Positions 6,673 to 13,303 of a stretch of DNA of 30,938 nucleotides are shown here, piece after piece. The DNA is from Kiritimatiellia bacterium. Its GTDB lineage: Bacteria > Verrucomicrobiota > Kiritimatiellia > RFP12 > UBA1067. Under the pieces are notes generated by a model that saw only the letters and a program-made list of their open reading frames with translations, was not told where the DNA came from and made no database searches. How positions within the stretch are numbered: the stretch's first letter is position 1; every line of letters begins with the position of its first letter. The stretch spans positions 1-30,938 of the forward strand of contig JAEDKA010000047.1 of NCBI GenBank assembly GCA_016296065.1, given 5' to 3'. A program made the position numbers and the translations under genes.

Positions 6673-7857
6673 CTATCTGGCCGGCGGGGTCCAGATGTCG
6701 GAAGGTCCGAGGTCGAGCCAGACGATGGCCTCGAGCCACTTCGAGAGATCCTTCGGCCCCGGGTCGAAATTGTTGGTTCCGAACGAGAACTTCGCCCCCA
6801 TCTCCTTCGCGAGCCGAAGGAACGCCGGACGCGGAAACGCCGACTCGGCCTGGATCTCGATCGCAATGCCCTTTTCTATGCACTTGGCGATCACCGCGCG
6901 CATGCGCTCCTCGGTCCAGAGGCGGTCGTACTCCGCGGCGATCGGCGTCGGCAGGTACGTCGGGTTCGCGTAGATCGAGATCGGCTCGTCGAGGATCTTC
7001 ATCACATGGGCGAAGTACTCCTCCATCCACTTGTCCGCGTCGGGAATCTCCGCCACCATCCAGAGCCGGTTGTCGCGCCCCGAGGGGAGCTTCCCCATGA
7101 TCATCGAGTCCGCGAGGATGTAGTCGAACTGCGCGCGCGTCCCCGCGTCGATCTTCTCGAACCAGTCGCGGTCGTTCACCTGTATGCCGACGGGCATCTT
7201 CGGATTGGCCTTTCGCGCCCGCGCCGCGAAGTCCCTCAGGCGCGCATTGTCGTAGATCTCCCATTCCCGGCCGTGGTTCTCCATTGCGGACGAGCGGACG
7301 AACGAATTCGTCTCGCGAAGATAGGCAAGCTCGGGCGTCATGCCGCCTCGTATGTGCAGATGCCAGTCGACGAGCGTGATGCCGCGCCGCGCGCACTCCT
7401 TCTCGAGGAGCAGGTTGACGGCTGTCCTCGGATACCGCGGATCCTTCGCCTCGCCGACGGTGTAGACGATGAGCCGCATGGTCTTCCACGGGGCCGCGTC
7501 CTTCTCCCACGGACGGCGATAGCGGAACTCGACGCGCGCGGGGGTGTAGATGCGGCTCGTGACCGTGACGTCGAGTTTTCCGGGGGCGCCGCACGTCGTC
7601 TTTCCGTCGCGGCCGCGGCGTTCGAGCGCGACTTCGCACTCGTTCGTGTTGGACTCGACCTCCCACTTGAATCCAGTCGACGGATTCTCCTCGAGCGAGA
7701 ACCGTACCGGCTCACCCGCGCGCCGCTCGACGACGAGCTCCTTCGGCACGTTGCCAAGCGCGAACGCCGTCCCGTTCTTGAACTCCGCCGCCGCGCCACA
7801 CGTCCCCGACAGGATCATTGCCGCAAGCGCCAACATTGCGAACCGGCATACTTTCAT
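6673..7857 (-). CDS. Secreted chagasin-like (I42) inhibitor fused to PHP-type metal-dependent hydrolase
   Basis: The 394-aa protein has a signal peptide (residues 1-23, ending in GAAA). Residues ~25-135 resemble the chagasin/I42 cysteine-protease inhibitor fold: loop motif NPSTGFKW (58-64) and the RPW loop (115-117), both hallmark loops that enter the papain active site. From ~150 the protein resembles a PHP/amidohydrolase-type barrel: DWHLH (His166, His168), a central Asp/Glu-rich part, and SFGTNNFDP near the end where PHP enzymes have a metal-binding SFGSDAH. So an exported enzyme carries its own protease-inhibitor domain. The C-terminal substrate is unknown. ATG at 7857 has AAGGAGG upstream. 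Its leader is copied at 5362-5439. Confidence 0.8.
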   Translation of the reverse strand: MKVCRFAMLALAAMILSGTCGAAAEFKNGTAFALGNVPKELVVERRAGEPVRFSLEENPSTGFKWEVESNTNECEVALERRGRDGKTTCGAPGKLDVTVTSRIYTPARVEFRYRRPWEKDAAPWKTMRLIVYTVGEAKDPRYPRTAVNLLLEKECARRGITLVDWHLHIRGGMTPELAYLRETNSFVRSSAMENHGREWEIYDNARLRDFAARARKANPKMPVGIQVNDRDWFEKIDAGTRAQFDYILADSMIMGKLPSGRDNRLWMVAEIPDADKWMEEYFAHVMKILDEPISIYANPTYLPTPIAAEYDRLWTEERMRAVIAKCIEKGIAIEIQAESAFPRPAFLRLAKEMGAKFSFGTNNFDPGPKDLSKWLEAIVWLDLGPSDIWTPPAR

Positions 7858-7869
7858 TTTCCGCCTCCT

Positions 7870-8021
7870 TCATGGATGTCCCACTACGAATATATCCGCG
7901 AAGTCGTCCTCAAGCGCGCGAAGGGCTGCGCGGGCCTCGGGACGCGCCGTCGTGCGACGCGAGGGCGAAGATCTGTGGTGGACTCAATCTCGGCCACCGC
8001 GGACTTTACGTCGATTTCCAT
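7870..8021 (-). pseudogene. Small ORF, possibly frameshifted remnant
   Basis: An ATG at 8021, 7 nt after a TATAAT, opens a 45-codon frame ending at 7884 (MEIDVKSAVAEIESTTDLRP..., then Arg-rich). A second frame beginning near the middle reads PEARAALRALEDDFADIFVVGHP and stops at 7870, just before the ribosome site of the 7857 gene. Its composition looks more protein-like than the end of the first frame. Together they look like one ~50-codon gene broken by a frameshift, or a leader region for the 7857 gene. No family recognised. Confidence 0.35.
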
Positions 8022-8028
8022 GTTTGAC

Positions 8029-8060
8029 ATTATACCAAATTCCGCGGCAGATGCGCCGCG
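8029..8060 (-). promoter_or_regulatory. Palindrome/-10 element for the 7857 transcription unit
   Basis: Minus strand: CGCGGC-GCATCT-GCCGCG, GAATTTGG, TATAAT (8034-8029). The upstream stop codon begins at 8063-8061, exactly adjoining the palindrome. The predicted start (~8022) is next to an ATG at 8021. Confidence 0.8.
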
Positions 8061-9242
8061 TCACCTCGGCTTGATGTCGATGACGACAAGCTCGGGATGG
8101 TTGAAGAAACGGGGCAGCGGCGTCGATTCGCGCGCGAGGCCGCGGGAGACGACCATGGTCGTCGGGTCGTTGAGGCGATACGCGCCGCCCGCGCGCCGCG
8201 GGAACAGAAGCCTTTCGCTGGGAGCCGGACCTCCTGACGACGGACCGCAGACGCCGAGTCCAAGGCCCGGGATTCCCCACTGCCCGCCGTGGAGGTGGCC
8301 GGAGCAAATGAGGTCGAAGTCGTAGTCCGCGTATGCGCCCGAGTATTCCGGACGGTGCGAGAGAAGAACCCTGAGCCGTGATGGATTCGCTGCGGCGGCA
8401 ACAGAGGCGAGCTGTCCGAGCCATTCTTCGTCCGCCATGTACGTCGGGTCGTCTATTCCGCAGAAATCGATTTCCACGCCCTTGATCACCGTGGTCCTGA
8501 CCGTTCCCTCCAGAACCGTCACGCCCGCGGACTCGAGGATGCCCCGCATCTCGGGAACACGCTCGCTCCAGTGCTCGTGGTTTCCGAAGGCATAGAAGCA
8601 CGGACGCTCCCTGGCCACCGCAGCGAGAAACTCCTTCACGTTGTCGTCCGGCAGCCTGTCGTCGAAGATGTCGCCTGACAGCAGTATTGCGTCGGGATTC
8701 AGAGCGAGTATCTTTTCGGAGAGGACGCGCTGTCCGGCTCCGTAGCGGCACGAGTGCAGATCTGTCACCAATGCGAACCTGAGCCCTTCCGCCGGAACCT
8801 TGCCGCCTTCCACCGATATGTCATAACGCGTTACGCACGGCAGTTCGTACCAAACGCCGGCGATGGAAACGAACGCCAGAACGAAGACGGCAAACCTCCT
8901 CGCGCGCTCGCCGAAACGCCCCATCCTCCGCCACAGCGAAGTGCGCGTGGAGAGGACCGACAGAAACGCGATGTGCAGCGCGCAAAACGGAACCATCGCC
9001 GCGACGCCCAAAAAGGAACCGAAATCCGGGAGAAATCCCGTCGTGCATCCGACGGCCAGGAGGTACGGTCCGCAGAAGAGCATGAGCACCGCCGCCGCGA
9101 TCGCAGGGGCCACGACGTCGAACTGCGCCGACTCAGGCGGCACCATGGCGAAAGTGACCGCAAGCATCACCACAAAGCCAAGGCCGAGCAAAGCCAGCCG
9201 TGGAATGCGTTTCATCATTGTCGCTATCGTTGCCAATTTCAT
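8061..9242 (-). CDS. Membrane-anchored metallophosphoesterase (YkuE/YaeI type)
   Basis: The 393-aa protein has three to four N-terminal hydrophobic helices (residues ~15-32, 44-66, 75-98, 117-132). A calcineurin-like phosphoesterase domain follows with all metal motifs in order: DLHS (Asp161, His163), GDIFDD (Asp191), GNHEH (Asn221, His222), SHRPE, and SGHLHGGQ. Relatives of this type (YaeI) hydrolyse UDP-2,3-diacylglucosamine or other phosphodiesters at the membrane; the exact substrate here is unknown. The ATG at 9242 coincides with the predicted transcription start of the element at 9249, so the message may be leaderless. ATGs at 9218 or 9215 are alternatives without a clear ribosome site. 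Confidence 0.88.
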   Translation of the reverse strand: MKLATIATMMKRIPRLALLGLGFVVMLAVTFAMVPPESAQFDVVAPAIAAAVLMLFCGPYLLAVGCTTGFLPDFGSFLGVAAMVPFCALHIAFLSVLSTRTSLWRRMGRFGERARRFAVFVLAFVSIAGVWYELPCVTRYDISVEGGKVPAEGLRFALVTDLHSCRYGAGQRVLSEKILALNPDAILLSGDIFDDRLPDDNVKEFLAAVARERPCFYAFGNHEHWSERVPEMRGILESAGVTVLEGTVRTTVIKGVEIDFCGIDDPTYMADEEWLGQLASVAAAANPSRLRVLLSHRPEYSGAYADYDFDLICSGHLHGGQWGIPGLGLGVCGPSSGGPAPSERLLFPRRAGGAYRLNDPTTMVVSRGLARESTPLPRFFNHPELVVIDIKPR

Positions 9243-9248
9243 TCCAAC

Positions 9249-9270
9249 ATTATACCAAATCCGCGGCGGT
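9249..9270 (-). promoter_or_regulatory. Half-palindrome/-10 element for 8061-9242
   Basis: Minus strand: ACCGCCGCGGATTTGG then TATAAT (9254-9249). Only the proximal half of the GC stem is present. No gene abuts on its upstream side; the 700-bp gene-free block begins here. Confidence 0.75.
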
Positions 9271-9965
9271 GAAGGACGTTTGCCAACCGCCGGAGCTGAA
9301 AGGGTGCAACGAGATATTTATGCAGAGTCAAACATCTCCGCATAGTCTATGCCGACAAGTTTTGCGCTTCGCGCGACCACGAAATCTTGGCGCGCGGCGA
9401 ATCGCGCAGGCGCGATTTCCTGCGGCGCGTCCCATTCCCGCGTGAAGTCCGCCTGCGAACCCACCCACTCACCCACTTGTAACTCACCAAATCATAGACG
9501 GCGGCCTTCGCGGGATGGCCCGCCCCGCAGTCAGCACTGCGTGCTTTCGCCGTCGCGCCAAGACACGAAAGCCCGCCTTCGCGGTACACGAAAACGCCCA
9601 CTGCGTGGGCTTCACGAAAAGGGGATGCACCTTTTAGTGTCTTTTCGTGTCCTGCGTAGGCAGGTTTTCATGACGCGGTGCAGCTGACGCGGACCGAAGG
9701 TCGAGACGACGCGTAGACGACGGGCGAAGGTCGCCTGGACAGAGCTGTCCATATCAAAGCCGGCGGGACCGCCGTGCGACCTTCATGCCTCGGCGTCGAC
9801 GCGTCGTCTCAAGCGGCGAAGCCGCGCGTCAGATGCACCGCGGTTCGTGGTCGCGCGTCAGCGCAAAATACATATATGCCAATATATGCGCAACTCGCAA
9901 GTGCCATCAATTTGCGGTTTCCCCGCATAAATTGCTCGCTGCACCCGAGCTGAAAACGAACCTCC
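9271..9965. repeat. Gene-free repeat block, possible non-autonomous element
   Basis: No convincing gene is seen in these ~700 bp. Near its ends, 9302-9322 and 9926-9946 are imperfect inverted copies of one another (gggtgcaacgag-atttatg read inward), each next to 'gagctgaaa'. Similarity appears to continue weakly inward to TTTTGCGC. The interior has several short 'cacgaaa' repeats and local hairpins (around 9380-9420 and 9560-9660), plus the large inverted repeat at 9671-9850. The terminal-repeat structure fits a decayed or MITE-like insertion, but no target duplication is evident. Confidence 0.45.
9671..9850. repeat. Long imperfect inverted repeat (~75-bp arms)
   Basis: The left arm (9671-~9735) and the reverse complement of the right arm (~9775-9850) share CGCGGTGCA-CTGACGCG, GAGACGACGCGT, GACG and GAAGGTCGC in the same order. 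A smaller ggacag-ctgtcc hairpin lies near the centre (9738-9750). As RNA this would fold into one long stem. It could be a structured RNA, a MITE core or a strong bidirectional terminator. Confidence 0.55.
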
Positions 9966-11429
9966 TCAAAACGGGCGTCCATCAATGCGGAAGGCGCATT
10001 CCCGCAGTTCTTTATGAATGGACTTCTTGGCAACAGGGTGCGCCTCTAAATACTTGACGTAGTTGAAGAGACCAAGTTGTCCAACACTCCAGACAACGCC
10101 GTCTGCTGCATGATAGGCAAGCGGACGATGCTCCTTGTCCCACGGATCAACGGGAACCTTGGGCAAAAACTCTGGGACAAGCACATCAAGCGTCGGCGGA
10201 TTCCCGCCGCCGTTATTCAGCCGCCATTTCGCCACAGCAAGAATGACCATTGTCTTTGTCTGGGCGAACCTGAATCCTGAGGCTGTTTTGCCGGAAGCTC
10301 GCACGGCCGAACCAAGCACATAAGAGATCCCGTTGCCGAAACAATTGGGTGCGAACAATGTCCTGTTCATCTGCTCCGAAGGAAGGCCTTCGCCCGCAAT
10401 CGCCTTTCGAGCCGTCTGAATGAGCCGAGCCTTTGTAGCGCGCGGATGGAGTGCAAAACGCATATAGCCCGGCCAGCGCAGAATCACGCGATAAAACGCC
10501 TCTGTGACGCGTCCTGTCCATGACGGCGAATAATCGCAGCCGAAAAAACTATACAAAATGCCATGCAGCAAAGACAAGAGATGATTGTAATAATCTATGC
10601 CAGCCTCAACATGGGATCTCGTCATGCAGTCAACCCCTGAACGGATGGTAGTGTATTCGCCGCGAATGGCCCGCGCGACATCGGCATCCGCCGCAGCAGC
10701 GTCTGCCTTGACAAGCTTCAAAAACCGCTTCAGCATCGCGTCCGTCGCAAGCCCCATACCCACGGCGTCGCGCATTCCGCCGTAGGCGTAGCACTGTATC
10801 GTACTGCCGAGGTGATAACCGACGCTTGACAGCTCGTTTTCCATGACAAGTCTGCCGAACGCATGGATTTCAGCGATCGTGTCCGTGGCGGCATCTAATT
10901 CTCCGCGCTCCAGTTCGCGCTGGGCTTTAAGCCGAAGCAGACGAGCAAAGGCAACAAAAGTAGTAATAGGCGGCATCGAGAATGTCTCGAACGGCGGCAC
11001 GCGCGGACTGACATTGCGATAGTACTTCTGCCGCACGCCCTTCGACATCGTCGCAAAGAATGTCTCATTCGAGGCCAGCAGCGCGTCCGCGCGCTCCGCC
11101 GCGTTGGTCAAACTTCTTGCCTTCGCCGCGTAGTATGCTTCATTCGTGAAAGCAACGCCGTAATCCAGGAACTGATTGTCATCCAAGTCAGCCCGATAGT
11201 CGCTTGCGACGGAATAGTAGTTCGTGGCGGACATGAATGTCAAGAAGGCGTTTTCATCGTCCGGCACGTCGTCCAATTCGACGATCAGATCAGCATCGTC
11301 CAAGGACAGCCCCGCGACATCGTCGAATCCGCCGATGTAAAGATAGAGTGTGAAGGCAGCGGCCAGCAGCAAAACAGCCAAGACGAGAGTCTTCAGCGAG
11401 GCGAGGACGTAATTTCGGTGATTATTCAT
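9966..11429 (-). CDS. Membrane-anchored orphan protein, 'LVPxFL-VPxDP' family (paralog 2 of 3)
   Basis: The 487-aa protein has one N-terminal membrane helix (residues ~11-32). A long helical domain follows, with a repeated pattern of Tyr- and Arg-rich helices. The family C-terminal module is LAVAKWRLNNGGGNPPTLDVLVPEFLPKVPVDPWDKEHRPLAYH, then WSVGQLG. The module matches those at 164-1417 and 20753-22177. Its ATG overlaps the TAA of the small membrane protein upstream by 8 nt (11422-11429), the same pairing as in the 22617-20753 operon. The likely location is anchored in the inner membrane with the bulk outside. Function unknown. Confidence 0.8.
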   Translation of the reverse strand: MNNHRNYVLASLKTLVLAVLLLAAAFTLYLYIGGFDDVAGLSLDDADLIVELDDVPDDENAFLTFMSATNYYSVASDYRADLDDNQFLDYGVAFTNEAYYAAKARSLTNAAERADALLASNETFFATMSKGVRQKYYRNVSPRVPPFETFSMPPITTFVAFARLLRLKAQRELERGELDAATDTIAEIHAFGRLVMENELSSVGYHLGSTIQCYAYGGMRDAVGMGLATDAMLKRFLKLVKADAAAADADVARAIRGEYTTIRSGVDCMTRSHVEAGIDYYNHLLSLLHGILYSFFGCDYSPSWTGRVTEAFYRVILRWPGYMRFALHPRATKARLIQTARKAIAGEGLPSEQMNRTLFAPNCFGNGISYVLGSAVRASGKTASGFRFAQTKTMVILAVAKWRLNNGGGNPPTLDVLVPEFLPKVPVDPWDKEHRPLAYHAADGVVWSVGQLGLFNYVKYLEAHPVAKKSIHKELRECAFRIDGRPF

Positions 11430-11847
11430 GACAGGTCTCTTTGCGCTCAGAGGATTGACGGAACTCGAGATTCAGGGCAAATCCGAGCAGAAAGTAAAGC
11501 GGCGCGCTGTAGATCGCGTTCGGAACGCGAAAGACGGAGAGCTCGTCGAATCCACGGCACCACCAGTAGAGCGAGTAGACGCCGTCGATTCCGGCCCATG
11601 CCGCGAGCAACGCGAGGGGAATCATCTTCCAGCGGCGGTAGAACAGCGCGCGGAACGTCCAAGGCGCGAACACGTATGCCCAGATGCCCATGATGAACGA
11701 AATGGGATAGTCCCAGTCAACGGACGGCGTCATGTGCGAACCGACGCAGAGAAGGATGAGTCCGAACCCAAGGCATACCAGACGCCAGGGCTCGACGAGC
11801 GCACGAGTGAAGACCGGCCGCTCTTTTTCTAAAAACTCTACTTTCAC
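11422..11847 (-). CDS. Small polytopic membrane protein
   Basis: The 141-aa protein has four predicted membrane helices, including VCLGFGLILLCVGSH, FIMGIWAYVFAPW, MIPLALLAAWAGIDGVYSLYWW and YFLLGFALNL. The GTG at 11847 forms a GTGA overlap with the stop of the upstream gene and has a GGAG site; an in-frame ATG at 11862 is possible. The third gene follows with an 8-nt overlap, so all three are translationally coupled. It is the positional counterpart of the 22174-22617 membrane protein. No family recognised. Confidence 0.72.
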   Translation of the reverse strand: MKVEFLEKERPVFTRALVEPWRLVCLGFGLILLCVGSHMTPSVDWDYPISFIMGIWAYVFAPWTFRALFYRRWKMIPLALLAAWAGIDGVYSLYWWCRGFDELSVFRVPNAIYSAPLYFLLGFALNLEFRQSSERKETCHE

Positions 11848-12401
11848 CAGTCTCCGCCGCATGGGAAGTTGATGATGGGGAACCAGGGAAGAAATCCCTG
11901 CGGGTTGTAGTTGAGAAGCCCGATCTGGATTCCGCCGCCGGCATTGACCAGTCCAACCTGAAGACCAGGCAGCCACGGGTTGGGATCGCCTCCTCGATAT
12001 CCAAGATTCGATTCAACGTTGAAAACCCCAGCGCTAATTCCGATGTTGCGGCCCGCGAGACTGAGAAAACCGACCTCGATCGCATAGTTGAAGCCACTTA
12101 CGGCGATGAATCCGGCTTGGGCAAGGTAGTTGTTCGCCACGCTGTTTTCAAGCGCAACAGATGCCAACGCCGAATTCTGGCGAAGGCAGAGCGCACCAAC
12201 GGACACGACGGTATCCGCCTTTCCATGGACTAACTGGAACGATGGACACAACCCGACCTGAACCGGGGAAAAGTCCAGCGGCAGCAGACCGTCGTTGGCT
12301 TTCGGCTCCACACTGATGGGGAAATGCGCCCATGCCGTTTCGCAAAAAACAGCAATCAGCCCTGCCGCCAGCAACAGCGATTGAAAAGCTCCTCTCTTTA
12401 T
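11844..12401 (-). CDS. Secreted Gly-rich surface-repeat protein with AUA start
   Basis: The protein (185 aa if started at 12401) has a signal peptide (KRGAFQSLLLAAGLIAVFCETAWA). Short hydrophobic/Gly repeats follow of the type xxLQVGLVNAGGGIQIGLLNYN, ending in LPWFPIINF. The pattern is like LA_2272-type surface repeats. Each ~20-residue unit likely forms beta strands of a surface or outer-membrane structure. The best translation start is an ATA codon at 12401-12399, five bases after GGAGGGGAG. No ATG or GTG gives a complete signal peptide, and a TTG at 12374 would remove half of it. The stop overlaps the next gene (GTGA at 11847-11844). It is a paralog of 12478-13200. Confidence 0.72.
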   Translation of the reverse strand: MKRGAFQSLLLAAGLIAVFCETAWAHFPISVEPKANDGLLPLDFSPVQVGLCPSFQLVHGKADTVVSVGALCLRQNSALASVALENSVANNYLAQAGFIAVSGFNYAIEVGFLSLAGRNIGISAGVFNVESNLGYRGGDPNPWLPGLQVGLVNAGGGIQIGLLNYNPQGFLPWFPIINFPCGGDW

Positions 12402-12434
12402 GGTTCTCCCCTCCTTCCAGATTGTTTTAGTGCT

Positions 12435-12466
12435 ATTATACCAAATCCGCGGCGGATGCGCCGCGC
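12435..12466 (-). promoter_or_regulatory. Palindrome/-10 element for the 12401-9966 operon
   Basis: Minus strand: CGCGGCG-CATC-CGCCGCG, GATTTGG, TATAAT (12440-12435). The stop of the upstream gene (12478) is 11 nt beyond the palindrome. Confidence 0.82.
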
Positions 12467-12477
12467 AGACTGTCAGG

Positions 12478-13200
12478 CTACCAACCCATGTTGACGACAG
12501 GAAGATAACGGAGATCCGTCCAACCGCTTTTGTACTTGTCTTGTGCGATGCCGTTTACAAGCCCGATCTGGATGACAAACCCGTCCTTGTCCGGAACCGC
12601 AAAGTTGAGCGCGCCGATCTGGACACCGCTCATGGACAACGCAGAGTTCCACAGAGAAACCTGCAATCCCCTGCATGATTCTGCAGACGCAAAAAGACCT
12701 GAAACCTGAACGCCACGCATTTCTTCACTCACCCCCGCGAACAGTCCTGCCAGCTGCAACCCGCAAGCGCGATACGCCCCGGCAAAGATGCCGGCCGCCT
12801 GCATGCCCGTGAATCTGTCGCCGCCGACAAATGCGCCCGCAATCTGCGCACCCACCAAGGATGTTTCCTGCGGACCTATCGGCCGTCCGTAAGAAGCGAC
12901 CCCCGACAACTGCACTCCGCGCAGATGCGTCGCCCAGGAATTGATGCCGCCAAGCGAGATGCCAGTAACTGAATAAGGTCCGTCAAATGCGATCGGCGAA
13001 AGGTGCAGTCCGCATACGAACGGGTCATCCGAAGGCAAGGTCGCAAAAAACGTAAACGCGAACGGTGTATCCATGTAAAAATCGGCCCCACGCGTCTGAT
13101 CGGCCAGACCAAGTGCGGCAATCATGGCGAGCGCTATTTTCAGAAGCCTGCCGCCCGTGCGTACTGCGCCGCAATGAACATTGGATGAAGCATTATCCAT
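12478..13200 (-). CDS. Secreted Gly-rich surface-repeat protein (LA_2272-like)
   Basis: The 240-aa protein has a signal peptide (KIALAMIAALGLADQTRG, cleaved near residue 37). Then come at least seven repeats of about 20 residues with the pattern G-(V/L/M)-Q-x-(A/S)-G-(L/I)-F-A, for example GMQAAGIFAGA, GLQLAGLFAGV, GVQVSGLFASA, GVQIGALNFAV and VIQIGLVNGIA. It ends RYLPVVNMGW. The regular G-x-Q-x-x-G spacing suggests a beta-solenoid or barrel exposed at the surface. The ATG at 13200 follows GGAGAAGGG. It shares a mirror-image promoter (13229-13274) with the divergent DUF3592 gene. The neighbouring 11844-12401 protein is a shorter paralog. Confidence 0.78.
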   Translation of the reverse strand: MDNASSNVHCGAVRTGGRLLKIALAMIAALGLADQTRGADFYMDTPFAFTFFATLPSDDPFVCGLHLSPIAFDGPYSVTGISLGGINSWATHLRGVQLSGVASYGRPIGPQETSLVGAQIAGAFVGGDRFTGMQAAGIFAGAYRACGLQLAGLFAGVSEEMRGVQVSGLFASAESCRGLQVSLWNSALSMSGVQIGALNFAVPDKDGFVIQIGLVNGIAQDKYKSGWTDLRYLPVVNMGW

Positions 13201-13228
13201 GAACCCTTCTCCTTTCATGTAGTTGCAC

Positions 13229-13274
13229 ATTATACCAAATCGCGCGGCGCATTCGCCGCGCGATTTGGTATAAT
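13229..13274. promoter_or_regulatory. Perfect 46-bp palindromic bidirectional promoter
   Basis: The two 21-bp arms are exact reverse complements around a 4-base centre (CATT). Each arm ends in TTTGGTATAAT, so the TATAAT hexamers face outward at 13234-13229 (minus) and 13269-13274 (plus). The predicted starts (~13222 and ~13281) lie 22-23 nt upstream of the ATGs of the divergent genes at 13200 and 13304, both with good ribosome sites. Confidence 0.88.
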
Positions 13275-13303
13275 ACTGCTCTAAATATTCAAGGAGACAG
13301 TCT

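Noticed and set aside
7006..8325. Long plus-strand open frame (439 codons)
   Set aside because: It is antisense to the chagasin-PHP fusion and the phosphoesterase, which both have clear motifs; composition is that of a shadow.
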